Shown here in pieces: positions 50,042 to 59,183 of a stretch of 64,000 nucleotides of DNA. Numbering within the stretch: the first letter of the stretch is position 1; every line of letters begins with the position of its first letter. The notes beneath the pieces are model-generated. The model was not told where the DNA came from, made no database searches, and saw only the letters and a program-made list of their open reading frames with translations. Position numbers and translations under genes: made by a program. This stretch comes from Bernardetia sp963719525 (GTDB lineage Bacteria; Bacteroidota; Bacteroidia; Cytophagales; Bernardetiaceae), in contig CAVRCG010000003.1 of NCBI GenBank assembly GCA_963719525.1, forward strand, positions 124,001 to 188,000, read 5' to 3'.

Positions 50042-50800
50042 TTAATGAAAAGCATATCTGACTTTGAATTTTGTATTATTCATTGTAAGTCTATCTATTA
50101 TTTCTTTCATTTCAATTATTTCATTTTTGTGAGTTAATAATATAAATTTGATAGAATACATAGAATTGTCCCACGATTTATGAAACATTTCTTCACTTAT
50201 TCCTCCAAAACTTGAAAGCTTAAATTCTGTTTCTTCAACAGTTACATCAGCAGAAGTAGTAAAACTTTTTGTACCTAATATTTCAAAATCTTTATCATAA
50301 TGAGCAAAGAAACTATCTAAATCTATATTTTCATTAAAACTAATTTCTACGCCTATCTTTTTTTCTGAATTGTCAGTATTCGTATTTTCTATATTTTCAA
50401 AATTGCTTGTAAGTCTTTCTATATATTTGTAGAATGTTTTATCAGTCTTTTTCAATTCGTTAGTATGAATATAATATTTGTATATAAAGTCTTCTTCGTC
50501 ATTGGATTTTAGAAGCATCATATCTTCGCCCTCACGACCAAACATAAACATATTATTTGGAACAGTAGAATATTCGGAAATTATAAAGTCATTTTTATCT
50601 TGATTCAAATCCCATGATAAATCTTGAAGAACACCTATTTTTTCTAAAAAATATTTATAGTAAAATGGAAAACCGTTAGAAAGTTCGTTTTCTAAATCTC
50701 TAATTTCATTTTTTGTACAAGGAAATCTAAAAATTTTATTGCTATTATTTATTTTATGCGATAAATCATTAATTAGAGTTATATAGCTTTCTTTTTTCAT
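50042..50800 (-). CDS. SMI1/KNR4 (SUKH) family protein
   Basis: A 252-residue acidic protein. The N-terminal half fits the SUKH fold: CTKNEIRDLENELSNGFPFYYKYFLEKIGV near residue 30, then an acidic beta region FIISEYSTVPNNMFMFGREGEDMMLLKSNDEEDFIYKYY. SUKH proteins are often immunity proteins against polymorphic toxins. The C-terminal half, after about residue 140, has no recognised family. It lies next to RhuM and the Panacea pair, but no polymorphic toxin is present. The immunity role is inference. Confidence 0.7.
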   Translation of the reverse strand: MKKESYITLINDLSHKINNSNKIFRFPCTKNEIRDLENELSNGFPFYYKYFLEKIGVLQDLSWDLNQDKNDFIISEYSTVPNNMFMFGREGEDMMLLKSNDEEDFIYKYYIHTNELKKTDKTFYKYIERLTSNFENIENTNTDNSEKKIGVEISFNENIDLDSFFAHYDKDFEILGTKSFTTSADVTVEETEFKLSSFGGISEEMFHKSWDNSMYSIKFILLTHKNEIIEMKEIIDRLTMNNTKFKVRYAFH

Positions 50801-50853
50801 AATTTAGTTTATAGTTCCACGAAATTTAATAAGGTAAATGAATAAAGTTAATC

Positions 50854-50892
50854 AAAAAACCACCTAAAAAAACTAATTTTTTAGGTGGTTTC
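50854..50892 (-). terminator. Terminator of nrdA
   Basis: On the minus strand AAACCACCTAAAAAA pairs with TTTTTTAGGTGGTTT, followed by more T. It is about 45 bases beyond the nrdA stop. Confidence 0.8.
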
Positions 50893-50907
50893 AAAATATA
50901 ATCTACC

Positions 50908-50931
50908 GTTGCTCGTGTTCTCACGAGCGAC
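50908..50931. repeat. REP-like hairpin (GTTGCTCGTG family)
   Basis: GTTGCTCGTG pairs with CACGAGCGAC around four bases. A second copy, GTTGCTTGTG / TACGAGCGAC, lies at 59146-59169 in front of aceA. Both are preceded by CCG or TGCC. The two copies share the stem by compensating G-U changes. Confidence 0.6.
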
Positions 50932-50937
50932 AATTAT

Positions 50938-53460
50938 CTAGCTTCCACAAGTCAAACAATCTTCGTCGTCTAGTGAACAAGCTGCTCCTCCTAGTCCGTC
51001 TTTTAGTTGCTCTTCTTGTGCTTGTCCGTTTTGGCGTTTATGAATTCTAGCTAAGGCTAAATTTGATTGTTCTTCCATATCCATATTATCTCCTGCTAAT
51101 TCTAATATTTCCTCGTTACTTTGAGAAATTACCTTTTCGGCTTTTTCTTTGTGGTTTATACCAGTGCTTAAAGCATCTTTATCTACTGTAAACTTAATTG
51201 CATCAGCAGCAGCTTTTGTACGAAGGTAATACATTCCTGTCTTTAAGCCTCGTTTCCAAGCGTGGAAGTGCATAGAAGTCAGTTTTCCAAAAGTAGGATT
51301 TTGAATATGAACATTCAAACTCTGACTTTGACAAATATAAACTCCTCTATCAGCCGACATATCAATAATGGTACGCTGACTAATTTCCCAAACCGTCTTG
51401 TAAATTTCTTTTAATTCTTGAGGAATACGCTTGATATTTTGAACCGAACCGTTTGCCGAAATAAGCTCGTTTTTCATTTGGTCGTCCCACATATCAATTT
51501 CTATCAAATCCTTCAAAAGATGTTTGTTTACCACAACAAATTCTCCTGATAAAACTCTACGAACATAAATATTAGACGTATAAGGCTCAAAACATTCGTT
51601 ATTTCCCAAAATCTGCGAAGTCGAAGCTGTTGGCATTGGTGCAAGTAAAAGCGAATTTCTAGCTCCATGTTTTACTACTTCGCCACGTAATTCTTCCCAA
51701 TTCCAACGCCCAGAATGATAATCTTCATCTACATTCCACAAATCAAACTGAAACTGTCCCTTTGATAATGGCGAACCTTCAAAACTTTCATATGCACCTT
51801 CTGTGATCGCTAAATCTTTCGAAGCCGTCATGGCAGCAAAATACATCGTTTCGAAAACTTCTTTATTGAGTGTTGCAGCTTCTTCTGATTCAAAAGGCAT
51901 TCTAAGAAGAATAAAGGCATCAGCCAAACCCTGTACACCCAGTCCAATTGGACGATGACGCATATTTGAGTTACGAGCTTCTTCAATAGGATAATAATTT
52001 CTATCAATAATTCTGTTTAGATTCACAGTTGCTTGATAGGTAACATCGTAAAGCATTTCATGATTAAACTCTAACTTGCCTTCTTCATTTTCTAAAACAA
52101 ATTTTGGAAGTGCAATAGAAGCCAAATTACAAACTGCTACCTCGTCTGGCGCAGTATATTCCATTATTTCAGTACAAAGATTCGATGATTTTATTGTACC
52201 CAAATTTTGTTGATTCGATTTATTATTTGCGTGGTCTTTATAAAGCATGTAGGGAGTTCCCGTTTCAATTTGTGCTTCCAAGATAGCAAACCAAAGCTCT
52301 TGCGCTCTAATTGTCTTTCTTGCTTTTCCTTCTGCTTCGTATCTCAAATACAGTTCTTCGTGTTCTTTTCCATGACAATCTGACAAACCTCTAGCTTCAT
52401 TTGGACAAAATAATGACCATTCGCCATCGTCTTGAACACGTTTCATAAATAAATCTGAAATCCATAAAGCATAAAACAAATCTCTTGCTCGTGCTTCTTC
52501 TTTACCGTGATTTTTCTTCAAATCCAAAAACTCAAAAACATCTGCATGCCAAGGTTCTAAATAAACGGCAAAAGCTCCTTTTCGTTTGTTTCCTCCTTGA
52601 TCAATATATCTTGCAGTATCATTAAATACCTTTAACATTGGCACAATTCCGTTTGAATAGCCATTTGTACCACGAATATACGAACCTGTTGCACGTACAT
52701 TATGCACACTTACACCAATTCCACCAGCCGATTGAGAAATTTTTGCACATTGTTTTAATGTATCATAAATTCCATCAACACTATCGTCTTGCACTTCCAA
52801 TAAAAAGCAAGAAGACATTTGAGGTTTTGGAGTTCCCGAATTAAAAAGTGTCGGAGTGGCATGAGTAAACCATCTTTCAGACATCAAATGATAGGTTTTG
52901 ATAGCCGAATCAATATCAGCACCGTGAATACCAACCGAAACACGCATAATCATTTGTTGAGGACGCTCTGTAACCTTTCCATCAAGGCGCAAAAGATAAG
53001 AACGCTCCAATGTCTTGAAACCAAAATAATCATATTCGTAATCTCTACCATAATCAACGGCTTGATTGAGAACGTGAGCATACTTTCGAACTACCTGTAC
53101 TACTTCGTCAGAAATAAGACCTGCTGGTTCGTTTGTCTTCGGATTTACATAATTGTAAAGTTCTTCAATCGTTTCAGAAAATGCATCTTTTGTTTCTTTA
53201 TGAAGATTCGAAATAGCAATTCTTGAAGCCAAAATCGCATAATCTGGATGAACAGTTGCCATCGTTGCTGCTGTTTCGGCTGCTAATTCGTCTAGTTCGA
53301 TGGTTGTTACATTGTCATAAAGTCCTGCCAAAACTTTATAGGTAATTTCGTTAGGTTTGATATAACGAGTGTCCAAATTATCACAAAGTCTTTCTATTCT
53401 GGCTGTGATTTTTTGCATTATCACTTCTTCTTTCCTGCCGTCTCGCTTGATTACGTACAT
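50938..53460 (-). CDS. nrdA: Ribonucleoside-diphosphate reductase, alpha subunit (class I)
   Basis: An 840-residue large subunit reducing ribonucleotides to deoxyribonucleotides. An ATP-cone domain for allosteric control is at residues 1-90 (YVIKRDGRKEEVIMQKI). Active-site pieces are MSSCFLLEVQDDSVDG, SNLCTEIMEY, VCNLASIALP and the C-terminal tail CLTCGS carrying the redox CxxC. A glycine loop NLNRIIDRNYYPIEEARNSNMRHRPIGLGVQGLADAF is characteristic. The partner nrdB is not in the window. The gene is transcribed alone, with its own terminator. Confidence 0.96.
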   Translation of the reverse strand: MYVIKRDGRKEEVIMQKITARIERLCDNLDTRYIKPNEITYKVLAGLYDNVTTIELDELAAETAATMATVHPDYAILASRIAISNLHKETKDAFSETIEELYNYVNPKTNEPAGLISDEVVQVVRKYAHVLNQAVDYGRDYEYDYFGFKTLERSYLLRLDGKVTERPQQMIMRVSVGIHGADIDSAIKTYHLMSERWFTHATPTLFNSGTPKPQMSSCFLLEVQDDSVDGIYDTLKQCAKISQSAGGIGVSVHNVRATGSYIRGTNGYSNGIVPMLKVFNDTARYIDQGGNKRKGAFAVYLEPWHADVFEFLDLKKNHGKEEARARDLFYALWISDLFMKRVQDDGEWSLFCPNEARGLSDCHGKEHEELYLRYEAEGKARKTIRAQELWFAILEAQIETGTPYMLYKDHANNKSNQQNLGTIKSSNLCTEIMEYTAPDEVAVCNLASIALPKFVLENEEGKLEFNHEMLYDVTYQATVNLNRIIDRNYYPIEEARNSNMRHRPIGLGVQGLADAFILLRMPFESEEAATLNKEVFETMYFAAMTASKDLAITEGAYESFEGSPLSKGQFQFDLWNVDEDYHSGRWNWEELRGEVVKHGARNSLLLAPMPTASTSQILGNNECFEPYTSNIYVRRVLSGEFVVVNKHLLKDLIEIDMWDDQMKNELISANGSVQNIKRIPQELKEIYKTVWEISQRTIIDMSADRGVYICQSQSLNVHIQNPTFGKLTSMHFHAWKRGLKTGMYYLRTKAAADAIKFTVDKDALSTGINHKEKAEKVISQSNEEILELAGDNMDMEEQSNLALARIHKRQNGQAQEEQLKDGLGGAACSLDDEDCLTCGS

Positions 53461-54025
53461 ATATATTGAGTAGTTGAATAAATTAATGATTGATAGAGTA
53501 CGTATTTTTTTCTAACTGATTCAAAAGCAGTTACAAATAAATATTAAAATACGTTATCAGATTTTGGAACAAAAATAAGCATCTTATTTCAGAACTGAAT
53601 TATTTAAAAACAGTCTAAGATAAAGTTCTGCTTCGTAACAGTAAAGATTTACTTTTGTTGAGAAAGGATTTTGGGATAGTTCTTACAAATGGAACGCATG
53701 AAAAAGCCATTCTATTGAAAATTTGTTACCAAAAATATATTTCTGTTACAAAATTTAATTTACCATTTTTGATTTAGCTTTCAAAAAATCATTGAAAAAT
53801 AATCATTGAAATTTGTTGATAAGTTGATTTGCAAGAGGTACAATTGTATTTTATGTTTACAAAAATATAATTTCACAAAGTATTTTTCTACAAAACGCAG
53901 TTAATAACAACAAATCTACCAATGTGATATTTAATTTTAAACATTTGTTTGTTAGTGAGTGCAAACAAATTCATTATTTTTTTAGACAGCCACGATATAA
54001 TAACATAAAAATCAAAGTTTTTTTG
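53461..54025. other. Non-coding stretch upstream of nrdA
   Basis: No credible gene or clear repeat. The nrdA promoter should lie here; an ATTTATTTG sequence at about 53533-53541 on the minus strand is only a rough -7 match. Confidence 0.4.
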
Positions 54026-54097
54026 TACTTTCGTGTAACTATTATCGTCCAAAAGAGAGCAGGTAGTCAATCTGATTGATTGCCTGTTTTTCTTTTT
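54026..54097 (+). ncRNA. Candidate small RNA with intrinsic terminator
   Basis: A TACTTTCG box (54026-54033, a near match to TAnnTTTG) is followed by a short region. Then comes a 12-base stem, CAGGTAGTCAAT with ATTGATTGCCTG (54060-54086), and TTTTTCTTTTTT. No gene on the + strand ends here, so the terminator has no owner. A short transcript of about 50-60 bases would be the simplest explanation; no -33 box is seen. Confidence 0.4.
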
Positions 54098-54103
54098 TAT
54101 AAA

Positions 54104-54142
54104 CAAAAAAATCACTACAAAAAATAAATTTTCATAGTGATT
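54104..54142 (-). terminator. Terminator of the ferritin gene
   Basis: On the minus strand AATCACTA pairs with TAGTGATT, followed by TTTTTTTG. It lies 35 bases past the ferritin stop. Confidence 0.7.
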
Positions 54143-54176
54143 CTTGAATTATATAATTAAAGATTTTCTCAAAAAA

Positions 54177-54707
54177 TTATTCTTCTACGCCTTCTGCTTC
54201 TGCCATTTCGGATTCAATTTTTCCAATAGCTTGGTCTATAAGCCAAATCCCTTGTCCTTCTTCTCCGATAATATCGAAAAGCTCAACAGCACGACGAGAA
54301 ATTACCTCTTCTTCTCTTTGCTCATTTACAAACCATTGCAAAAACTGAAACGTAGCAAAATCTTTTGCTTTTAGACACGCATCTACAATTTCATTAATTG
54401 CTAAGGTAACCTTAATTTCGTGCTTCAAAGCTGTTTCAAAAACATCTCTCAACTTTTCAAAATCATAACGCATATCCGTGATTTCTGGTGCTAAAGCATG
54501 TCCACCAGCATTATTTAGATAATTAAAAAATTTCATCATGTGCATACGTTCTTCTTCTGCATGGTTGTAAAGATACTTTGCAGAATTAATATACCCTTCC
54601 TTATCGCACCAAGAAGCAGCTGCCAAATAAGCCCAAGAAGAACGTGCTTCTAACTGGATTTGCTCATTAATAAGGTTTTGCATTTCTTGTGTAACCGAAG
54701 TTTTCAT
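54177..54707 (-). CDS. Ferritin
   Basis: From the ATG at 54707 the product is 176 residues; an upstream ATG at 54743 would add 12 residues (MSKNGIQKTFVT) and cannot be excluded. The four-helix ferritin bundle carries the ferroxidase ligands Glu17-type in QIQLEARSSWAYLAAASW, E-x-x-H in HAEEERMHMMKF, and later E-x-x-x in WFVNEQREEEVISR. It stores iron as a 24-mer in the cytoplasm. It is monocistronic with its own terminator and complete. Confidence 0.93.
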   Translation of the reverse strand: MKTSVTQEMQNLINEQIQLEARSSWAYLAAASWCDKEGYINSAKYLYNHAEEERMHMMKFFNYLNNAGGHALAPEITDMRYDFEKLRDVFETALKHEIKVTLAINEIVDACLKAKDFATFQFLQWFVNEQREEEVISRRAVELFDIIGEEGQGIWLIDQAIGKIESEMAEAEGVEE

Positions 54708-54743
54708 GGTTACAAACGTTTTCTGAATTCCATTTTTTGACAT

Positions 54744-55641
54744 AATTTTTCTTTGTTTTTATAATGTATAAATTTTACTACAATGATTTTAATACAATTC
54801 TAGTATAACTCTGGATTTGTTTTATATCTAAAGACAGGAAAATATTCTTTCTTTTTCCTATTCTTTTGTACTATACGTAAAACGAAATTGGATTTAGAGT
54901 AAACGACAGTTTCTAATTATCGTTAAAATACTGTATTTCTGACATCTGGAATGGCTTTAGCCCTCAAGGAGATCAAGCTATCAGCCACGTAAGCTTTGTC
55001 AAAAACTAATTCCGTTTTATGTATGTAACGGAATTGATAGTGGAAAGGATTTGTTTTTGAAAACATAGCAAAAATAGGAAATTAGAATTAGTCAAAATAA
55101 AAATTATTTTTATAAGTTGATAAATTGGAATGTTACAAACTCATTTTTATTTGATAAGCATTATAAAATAATAACTTTGTATTTGTTACTGTTGTAGCTG
55201 TCAAATTATCTTTTTATCCTTCAATATGAGTAATATTTTCCGATTTCTGAATATAAACTTGTCTTCGACAAAATAATAGTTTGCTTTCTCCATAAAACAG
55301 GGTTTACAAACTATTCTATGAAAAAAAAACGATTGCGCAGAATAAAATTTGGTAACTATTTTTTGATTTAGAAATATCATTGATTTGATCCTTATCAGTA
55401 TTTTTTATCTGCACATGTTACTAAAATTGAATTGATTTTAGAGTAAACAACATTTTTAACTATTACTGAAAAAGTAAAAACCTAACGTTTGAAATTATCA
55501 GCTATTTATTAAAAGAATAGCGAAGAAATAATTTGAAAACATAAAAAGTAGAATTAAACATTCTGAAATTTAAGCTAAATTTACAAAATATAAATAATAG
55601 CTTTATCAATATGTTGTCCTTACGAACCATATAGAGATACC
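54744..55641. other. Long intergenic region with several repeats
   Basis: There is no gene in these 898 bases. Structures seen are: a sequence at 54888-54937 (AAATTGGATTTAGAGTAAAC...) that recurs in diverged form at 55429-55480; a hairpin at 55008-55035 with arms AATTCCGTT and AACGGAATT; and repeat copy D at 55223-55392. Promoters for ferritin and the glycosyltransferase should lie here but are not clear. Confidence 0.5.
55223..55392. repeat. Dispersed palindromic repeat family, copy D (fullest copy)
   Basis: This copy shows both flanks. The left flank (AATATGAGTAATATTTT ... AAAATAATAGTTTGC) matches the reverse complement of copy C's right flank. The centre at 55290-55320 reads CCATAAAACAGGGTTTAC, then AAACTATTCTATG, now imperfect. 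The right flank (CGATTGCGCAGAATAAAATT ... TTTAGAAATATCA) matches the reverse complement of copy A's left part. Its length is about 170 bases. Confidence 0.7.
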
Positions 55642-56760
55642 ATGAAAAAAAAGACTATCAAATTTCTTGTTCCTTATCCCTACGACATTGCACCCGGTCA
55701 GCGATTTCGTTACGAACAGTATTTAGAAATTCTTGAAGAAAACAATTTTGAATATGAATTATTATCTTTTTTAGATGAACAAACAAATAAAATTCTCTAC
55801 AAAAAAGGACATACATTTCAGAAAATAACAGGAGTTTTGAAAGGATTTTTGAGACGTTTTTGGCACATTTGGAAAGCTAGAAATGCAAATTTTGTGTTTG
55901 TTTATCGTGAAGCTACGCCTGTTGGGTTTCCGTTTGTAGAATGGATTCTGACAAAATTTTTCGATAGAAAACTGATTTATGATTTTGATGATGCCATTTG
56001 GATTCCTGCTACTTCTTCTCAAAATAAATTAGTCGCTTTCCTTAAATCTCCCAACAAAGTCAAAAAAATATGTAACTGGTCGTACAAAATAAGTGTAGGA
56101 AATGAATATTTACAAAAGAATGCAAACGAGTTTTTAAATGAATTTTCAAATTCTACTACAAAAGCAATCTTAAATCCTACGACGATTGATTTAGAAAAAA
56201 AACACAATCTTTTACACAAACATAATTCAGACAAAAAACCGATTATTGGTTGGACAGGTTCGCATTCTACGCTGATTTATTTAGAAATGATAATTCCAAT
56301 TTTGAAGCAATTAGAACAGAAATACGATTTTGTTTTTCGTGTTATTTGTAATAAAAATCCAAACTTATACATAAAAAACGACCTAAAAAGTTTTGAATTT
56401 GTAAAATGGAACAAAGAAACAGAAATACAAGATTTATCAGAATTAGATATTGGAGTAATGCCACTTACGGCTAATGCGTGGGCAGAGGGAAAGTGTGGTT
56501 TTAAAGCCTTGCAATATATGGCTTTAGGTGTTCCTGCAGTGATTTCTCCAATTGGTGTTAATATCAAAATTATTACTCAGCTAAAAAATAATGAAAATGG
56601 TTTTCTTGCAGATACGGAAAATGAATGGAAAACCTATTTATCGTTTTTATTAGAAAATCCAGAAAAAAGACAAGAAATGGGAACTTTAGCTTTAAAAACT
56701 ATTCAAAATGAATATTCTGTTGAATCGAATAAGGAGAATTTTTTGGGATTGTTTAGTTAA
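55642..56760 (+). CDS. Glycosyltransferase family 4 (GT-B fold)
   Basis: A 372-residue GT-B glycosyltransferase. The N domain has FLVPYPYDIAPGQRFRYEQYLEIL and FVYREATPVGFPFVEW, then YDFDDAIW. The C domain carries PIIGWTGSHSTLIYLEMIIPIL and the donor-binding segment GVMPLTANAWAEGKCGFKALQYMALGVPAVISPIGVN, in which the E-x7-E-like pattern (E-G-K-C-G-F-K-A-L-Q-Y) is typical of GT4. It transfers a sugar from a nucleotide or lipid donor for a surface polysaccharide or glycolipid. No other polysaccharide genes are adjacent, apart from rfbB far away. Confidence 0.85.
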   Translation: MKKKTIKFLVPYPYDIAPGQRFRYEQYLEILEENNFEYELLSFLDEQTNKILYKKGHTFQKITGVLKGFLRRFWHIWKARNANFVFVYREATPVGFPFVEWILTKFFDRKLIYDFDDAIWIPATSSQNKLVAFLKSPNKVKKICNWSYKISVGNEYLQKNANEFLNEFSNSTTKAILNPTTIDLEKKHNLLHKHNSDKKPIIGWTGSHSTLIYLEMIIPILKQLEQKYDFVFRVICNKNPNLYIKNDLKSFEFVKWNKETEIQDLSELDIGVMPLTANAWAEGKCGFKALQYMALGVPAVISPIGVNIKIITQLKNNENGFLADTENEWKTYLSFLLENPEKRQEMGTLALKTIQNEYSVESNKENFLGLFS

Positions 56761-57400
56761 GTTGTTACGATTATAATATCCTTATTGGACAGAATATAGT
56801 CAAATAAGAGTAACTGTTTAGTCTTAATTGACATAAAAATGGATTTTAAGAACTATTTGTCAAAATAAAATCTGTATTTAGAAATTTTATTATGAAGTTG
56901 CTAACTTAAAAAAATCACAAAAATTTGTGAGTTACCTTTGTTCTTCTCTGAAATTCTCAAATTTGCTTTTCTCCAAACATTTAACGTTATTTGAACAAAA
57001 TACCAATAAATACGCTGCACGCATACTAATTTTAGAGTGTGTAATTTAATTACTAACAAAGTAAAACCAGTTCTAAGATTATTTTTCTTAATTATAACGA
57101 AATTATTACTTTACTCTTTTTGAGAGAAGGGTAGAAATGATTTAAGGTTTTGGTGTTCATTTTTGATTCTGTTTGGATTTAATTTCAAACTCAACAAACA
57201 CTAATCAACCATTTTAGATTTAGTTGATAAGGAAAATAATAAAAAACTACTTTTTAGCCTATATTACAAATTAAATTATAAGCTATACTGTTTTTCTGCT
57301 ATCTTTATTGTGCTAAAACCTATATCAAAAATCATAGTAAAACGTACATCAAAAAATACAGTAAAGAAACAATCCATATACAAAATCAAACCATTCAATT
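56761..57400. other. Long upstream region of aceB
   Basis: There is no gene in these 640 bases. A perfect TACCTTTG box lies at 56933-56940 on the + strand but has no TTTG 20 bases before it and is far from aceB. A TATCTTTA at 57299-57306, about 95 bases before aceB, is a near match for a -7 box. No repeat was recognised. Confidence 0.4.
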
Positions 57401-59032
57401 ATGTCTAATCCAAAACCTGAAACCAAAGTAAATTTGGAAGTAAAGGGAGAAATTACGCCTCAATTTGAAAAGATACTAACGCCAGAAGCCTTTGTCTTTC
57501 TAGCCGAATTACACCAAAAATTTGATGCTCGTCGCCACGAATTATTAGAAAAACGAAATAAAAGACAAGCCGAAATTGATAAAGGAAATATGCCTACTTT
57601 CTTAGAAGAAACAAAGCATATCAGAGAAGACAAAAATTGGAAAGTTGCACCGATTCCAAAAGATTTGCAAGACAGAAGAGTAGAAATTACTGGACCTGTT
57701 GAAAGGAAGATGATGATAAACGCACTAAACTCTGGTGCAAATGTTTTTATGGCAGATTTTGAAGACTCCAATTCTCCAACGTGGGAAAATGCTGTTCAGG
57801 GTCAGATAAATTGTTACGATGCTATTCGTAAAACAATTACGTTTCACGATGCAAAAAAGAATAAAGACTATAAATTGAATGAAGAAACGGCTGTTTTGTT
57901 AGTTCGTCCTCGTGGTTGGCATCTGAATGAAAAGAATTTATTAATTGATGGAAAACCTATTTCAGGTGGACTTTTTGACTTTGGATTGTATATGTTCCAC
58001 AATGCAAAAGAACTTGTAAAGCGTGGTTCAGGACCTTATTTTTATCTTCCAAAAATCGAATCTCATTTGGAGGCTCGTCTTTGGAATGAAGCCTTTGTTT
58101 TTGCTCAAAACTACCTCGATATTCCTCAAGGAACAATTAAAGCGACCGTTCTTTTAGAAACTATTATGGCTTCTTTTGAGATTGAGGAAATCTTGTACGA
58201 GCTAAAAGACCACATGGCAGGAATCAATGCAGGACGTTGGGATTATATTTTTTCGGCTATCAAAAAATTCAGAAATGTAGTCAAAAATCCATTGCCAGAC
58301 AGAGGAGAAATCACAATGAGTGTTCCATTTATGAGAGCTTATACAGAGCTTTTGGTAAAAGGTTGTCATACACGAGGAGCGCACGCCATTGGTGGAATGT
58401 CTGCTTTTATTCCTACTCGTCATGATGAAGAAATTAATAAACAAGCCTTTGAAAAAGTGCGAAAAGACAAAGAACGTGAAGCCAACGATGGTTTTGATGG
58501 TTCGTGGGTAGCACATCCAGATTTGGTAAAAGTAGCAAAAGATGTTTTTGATGCTAAATTTGGCGACAAACCCAACCAAAAAGACCGTTTGAGAGAAGAT
58601 GTAAACATTGAAGAAACGGCAAAAAATCTTACCAACTTTGATATTGAAGGTGGAAAAATTACCGATGAAGGTGTCCGAATGAATTTTAATGTAGGCATTC
58701 GTTATATTGCTTCGTGGCTTGATGGAGTTGGTGCAGCAGCCATTTTTAATTTAATGGAAGATGCAGCAACAGCCGAAATTTCAAGAACACAACTTTGGCA
58801 ATGGCTCAATAATCCGAATGCAAAATTGGAAGACGGAACAAAAATAACAGAAGAATATTTGAGAAAATGTATGGAAGAAGAATATCAATCCATAAAAGAA
58901 GAAGCTGCAACTTATAAAGGTTACGACTTCGAAAACTCAAAATTTCCTAAAGCAAAAGAACTTATGGAAAAATTAGTTTTCACAAAAGATTACAAAGATT
59001 TCCTAACAACGGAAGCCTATCATTTAATTTAA
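57401..59032 (+). CDS. aceB: Malate synthase A
   Basis: A 543-residue malate synthase condensing glyoxylate with acetyl-CoA to malate. Motifs include MADFEDSNSPTWENAVQGQIN, LVRPRGWHLNEKNLLIDGKPISGGLFDFGLYMFHNA, and RGAHAIGGMSAFIPTRHDEEIN, all typical of the A isoform (shorter than the G isoform). The catalytic Arg lies in VRPRGWH and the catalytic Asp in the later WLDGVGAAAIFNLMEDAATAEISRTQLWQW block. With aceA next on the same strand it forms the glyoxylate shunt for growth on acetate or fatty acids. Confidence 0.96.
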   Translation: MSNPKPETKVNLEVKGEITPQFEKILTPEAFVFLAELHQKFDARRHELLEKRNKRQAEIDKGNMPTFLEETKHIREDKNWKVAPIPKDLQDRRVEITGPVERKMMINALNSGANVFMADFEDSNSPTWENAVQGQINCYDAIRKTITFHDAKKNKDYKLNEETAVLLVRPRGWHLNEKNLLIDGKPISGGLFDFGLYMFHNAKELVKRGSGPYFYLPKIESHLEARLWNEAFVFAQNYLDIPQGTIKATVLLETIMASFEIEEILYELKDHMAGINAGRWDYIFSAIKKFRNVVKNPLPDRGEITMSVPFMRAYTELLVKGCHTRGAHAIGGMSAFIPTRHDEEINKQAFEKVRKDKEREANDGFDGSWVAHPDLVKVAKDVFDAKFGDKPNQKDRLREDVNIEETAKNLTNFDIEGGKITDEGVRMNFNVGIRYIASWLDGVGAAAIFNLMEDAATAEISRTQLWQWLNNPNAKLEDGTKITEEYLRKCMEEEYQSIKEEAATYKGYDFENSKFPKAKELMEKLVFTKDYKDFLTTEAYHLI

Positions 59033-59043
59033 AAACGGTATTT

Positions 59044-59071
59044 GTAGGGACGATGCATGCATCGTCCCTAC
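59044..59071. repeat. Perfect 28-base palindrome between aceB and aceA
   Basis: The left arm GTAGGGACGATGCA is followed directly by its exact reverse complement. There is no loop and no T run after it. Similar GTAGGGACG palindromes are known as REP-like elements in other bacteria (from memory). It could weaken or separate expression of the two genes. Confidence 0.75.
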
Positions 59072-59145
59072 TGCAAAGCATAACAAAACTAGCATACACA
59101 AACACACGCTTTTTCTATAAAATAATTAAAATCTAAAACTTGCCG

Positions 59146-59169
59146 TTGCTTGTGTCTTTACGAGCGACA
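59146..59169. repeat. REP-like hairpin (GTTGCTCGTG family), second copy
   Basis: GTTGCTTGTG and TACGAGCGAC pair with G-U changes relative to the 50908 copy. It lies 14 bases before the aceA start codon and could influence its translation. Confidence 0.55.
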
Positions 59170-59183
59170 AAAAAACAAAAATT

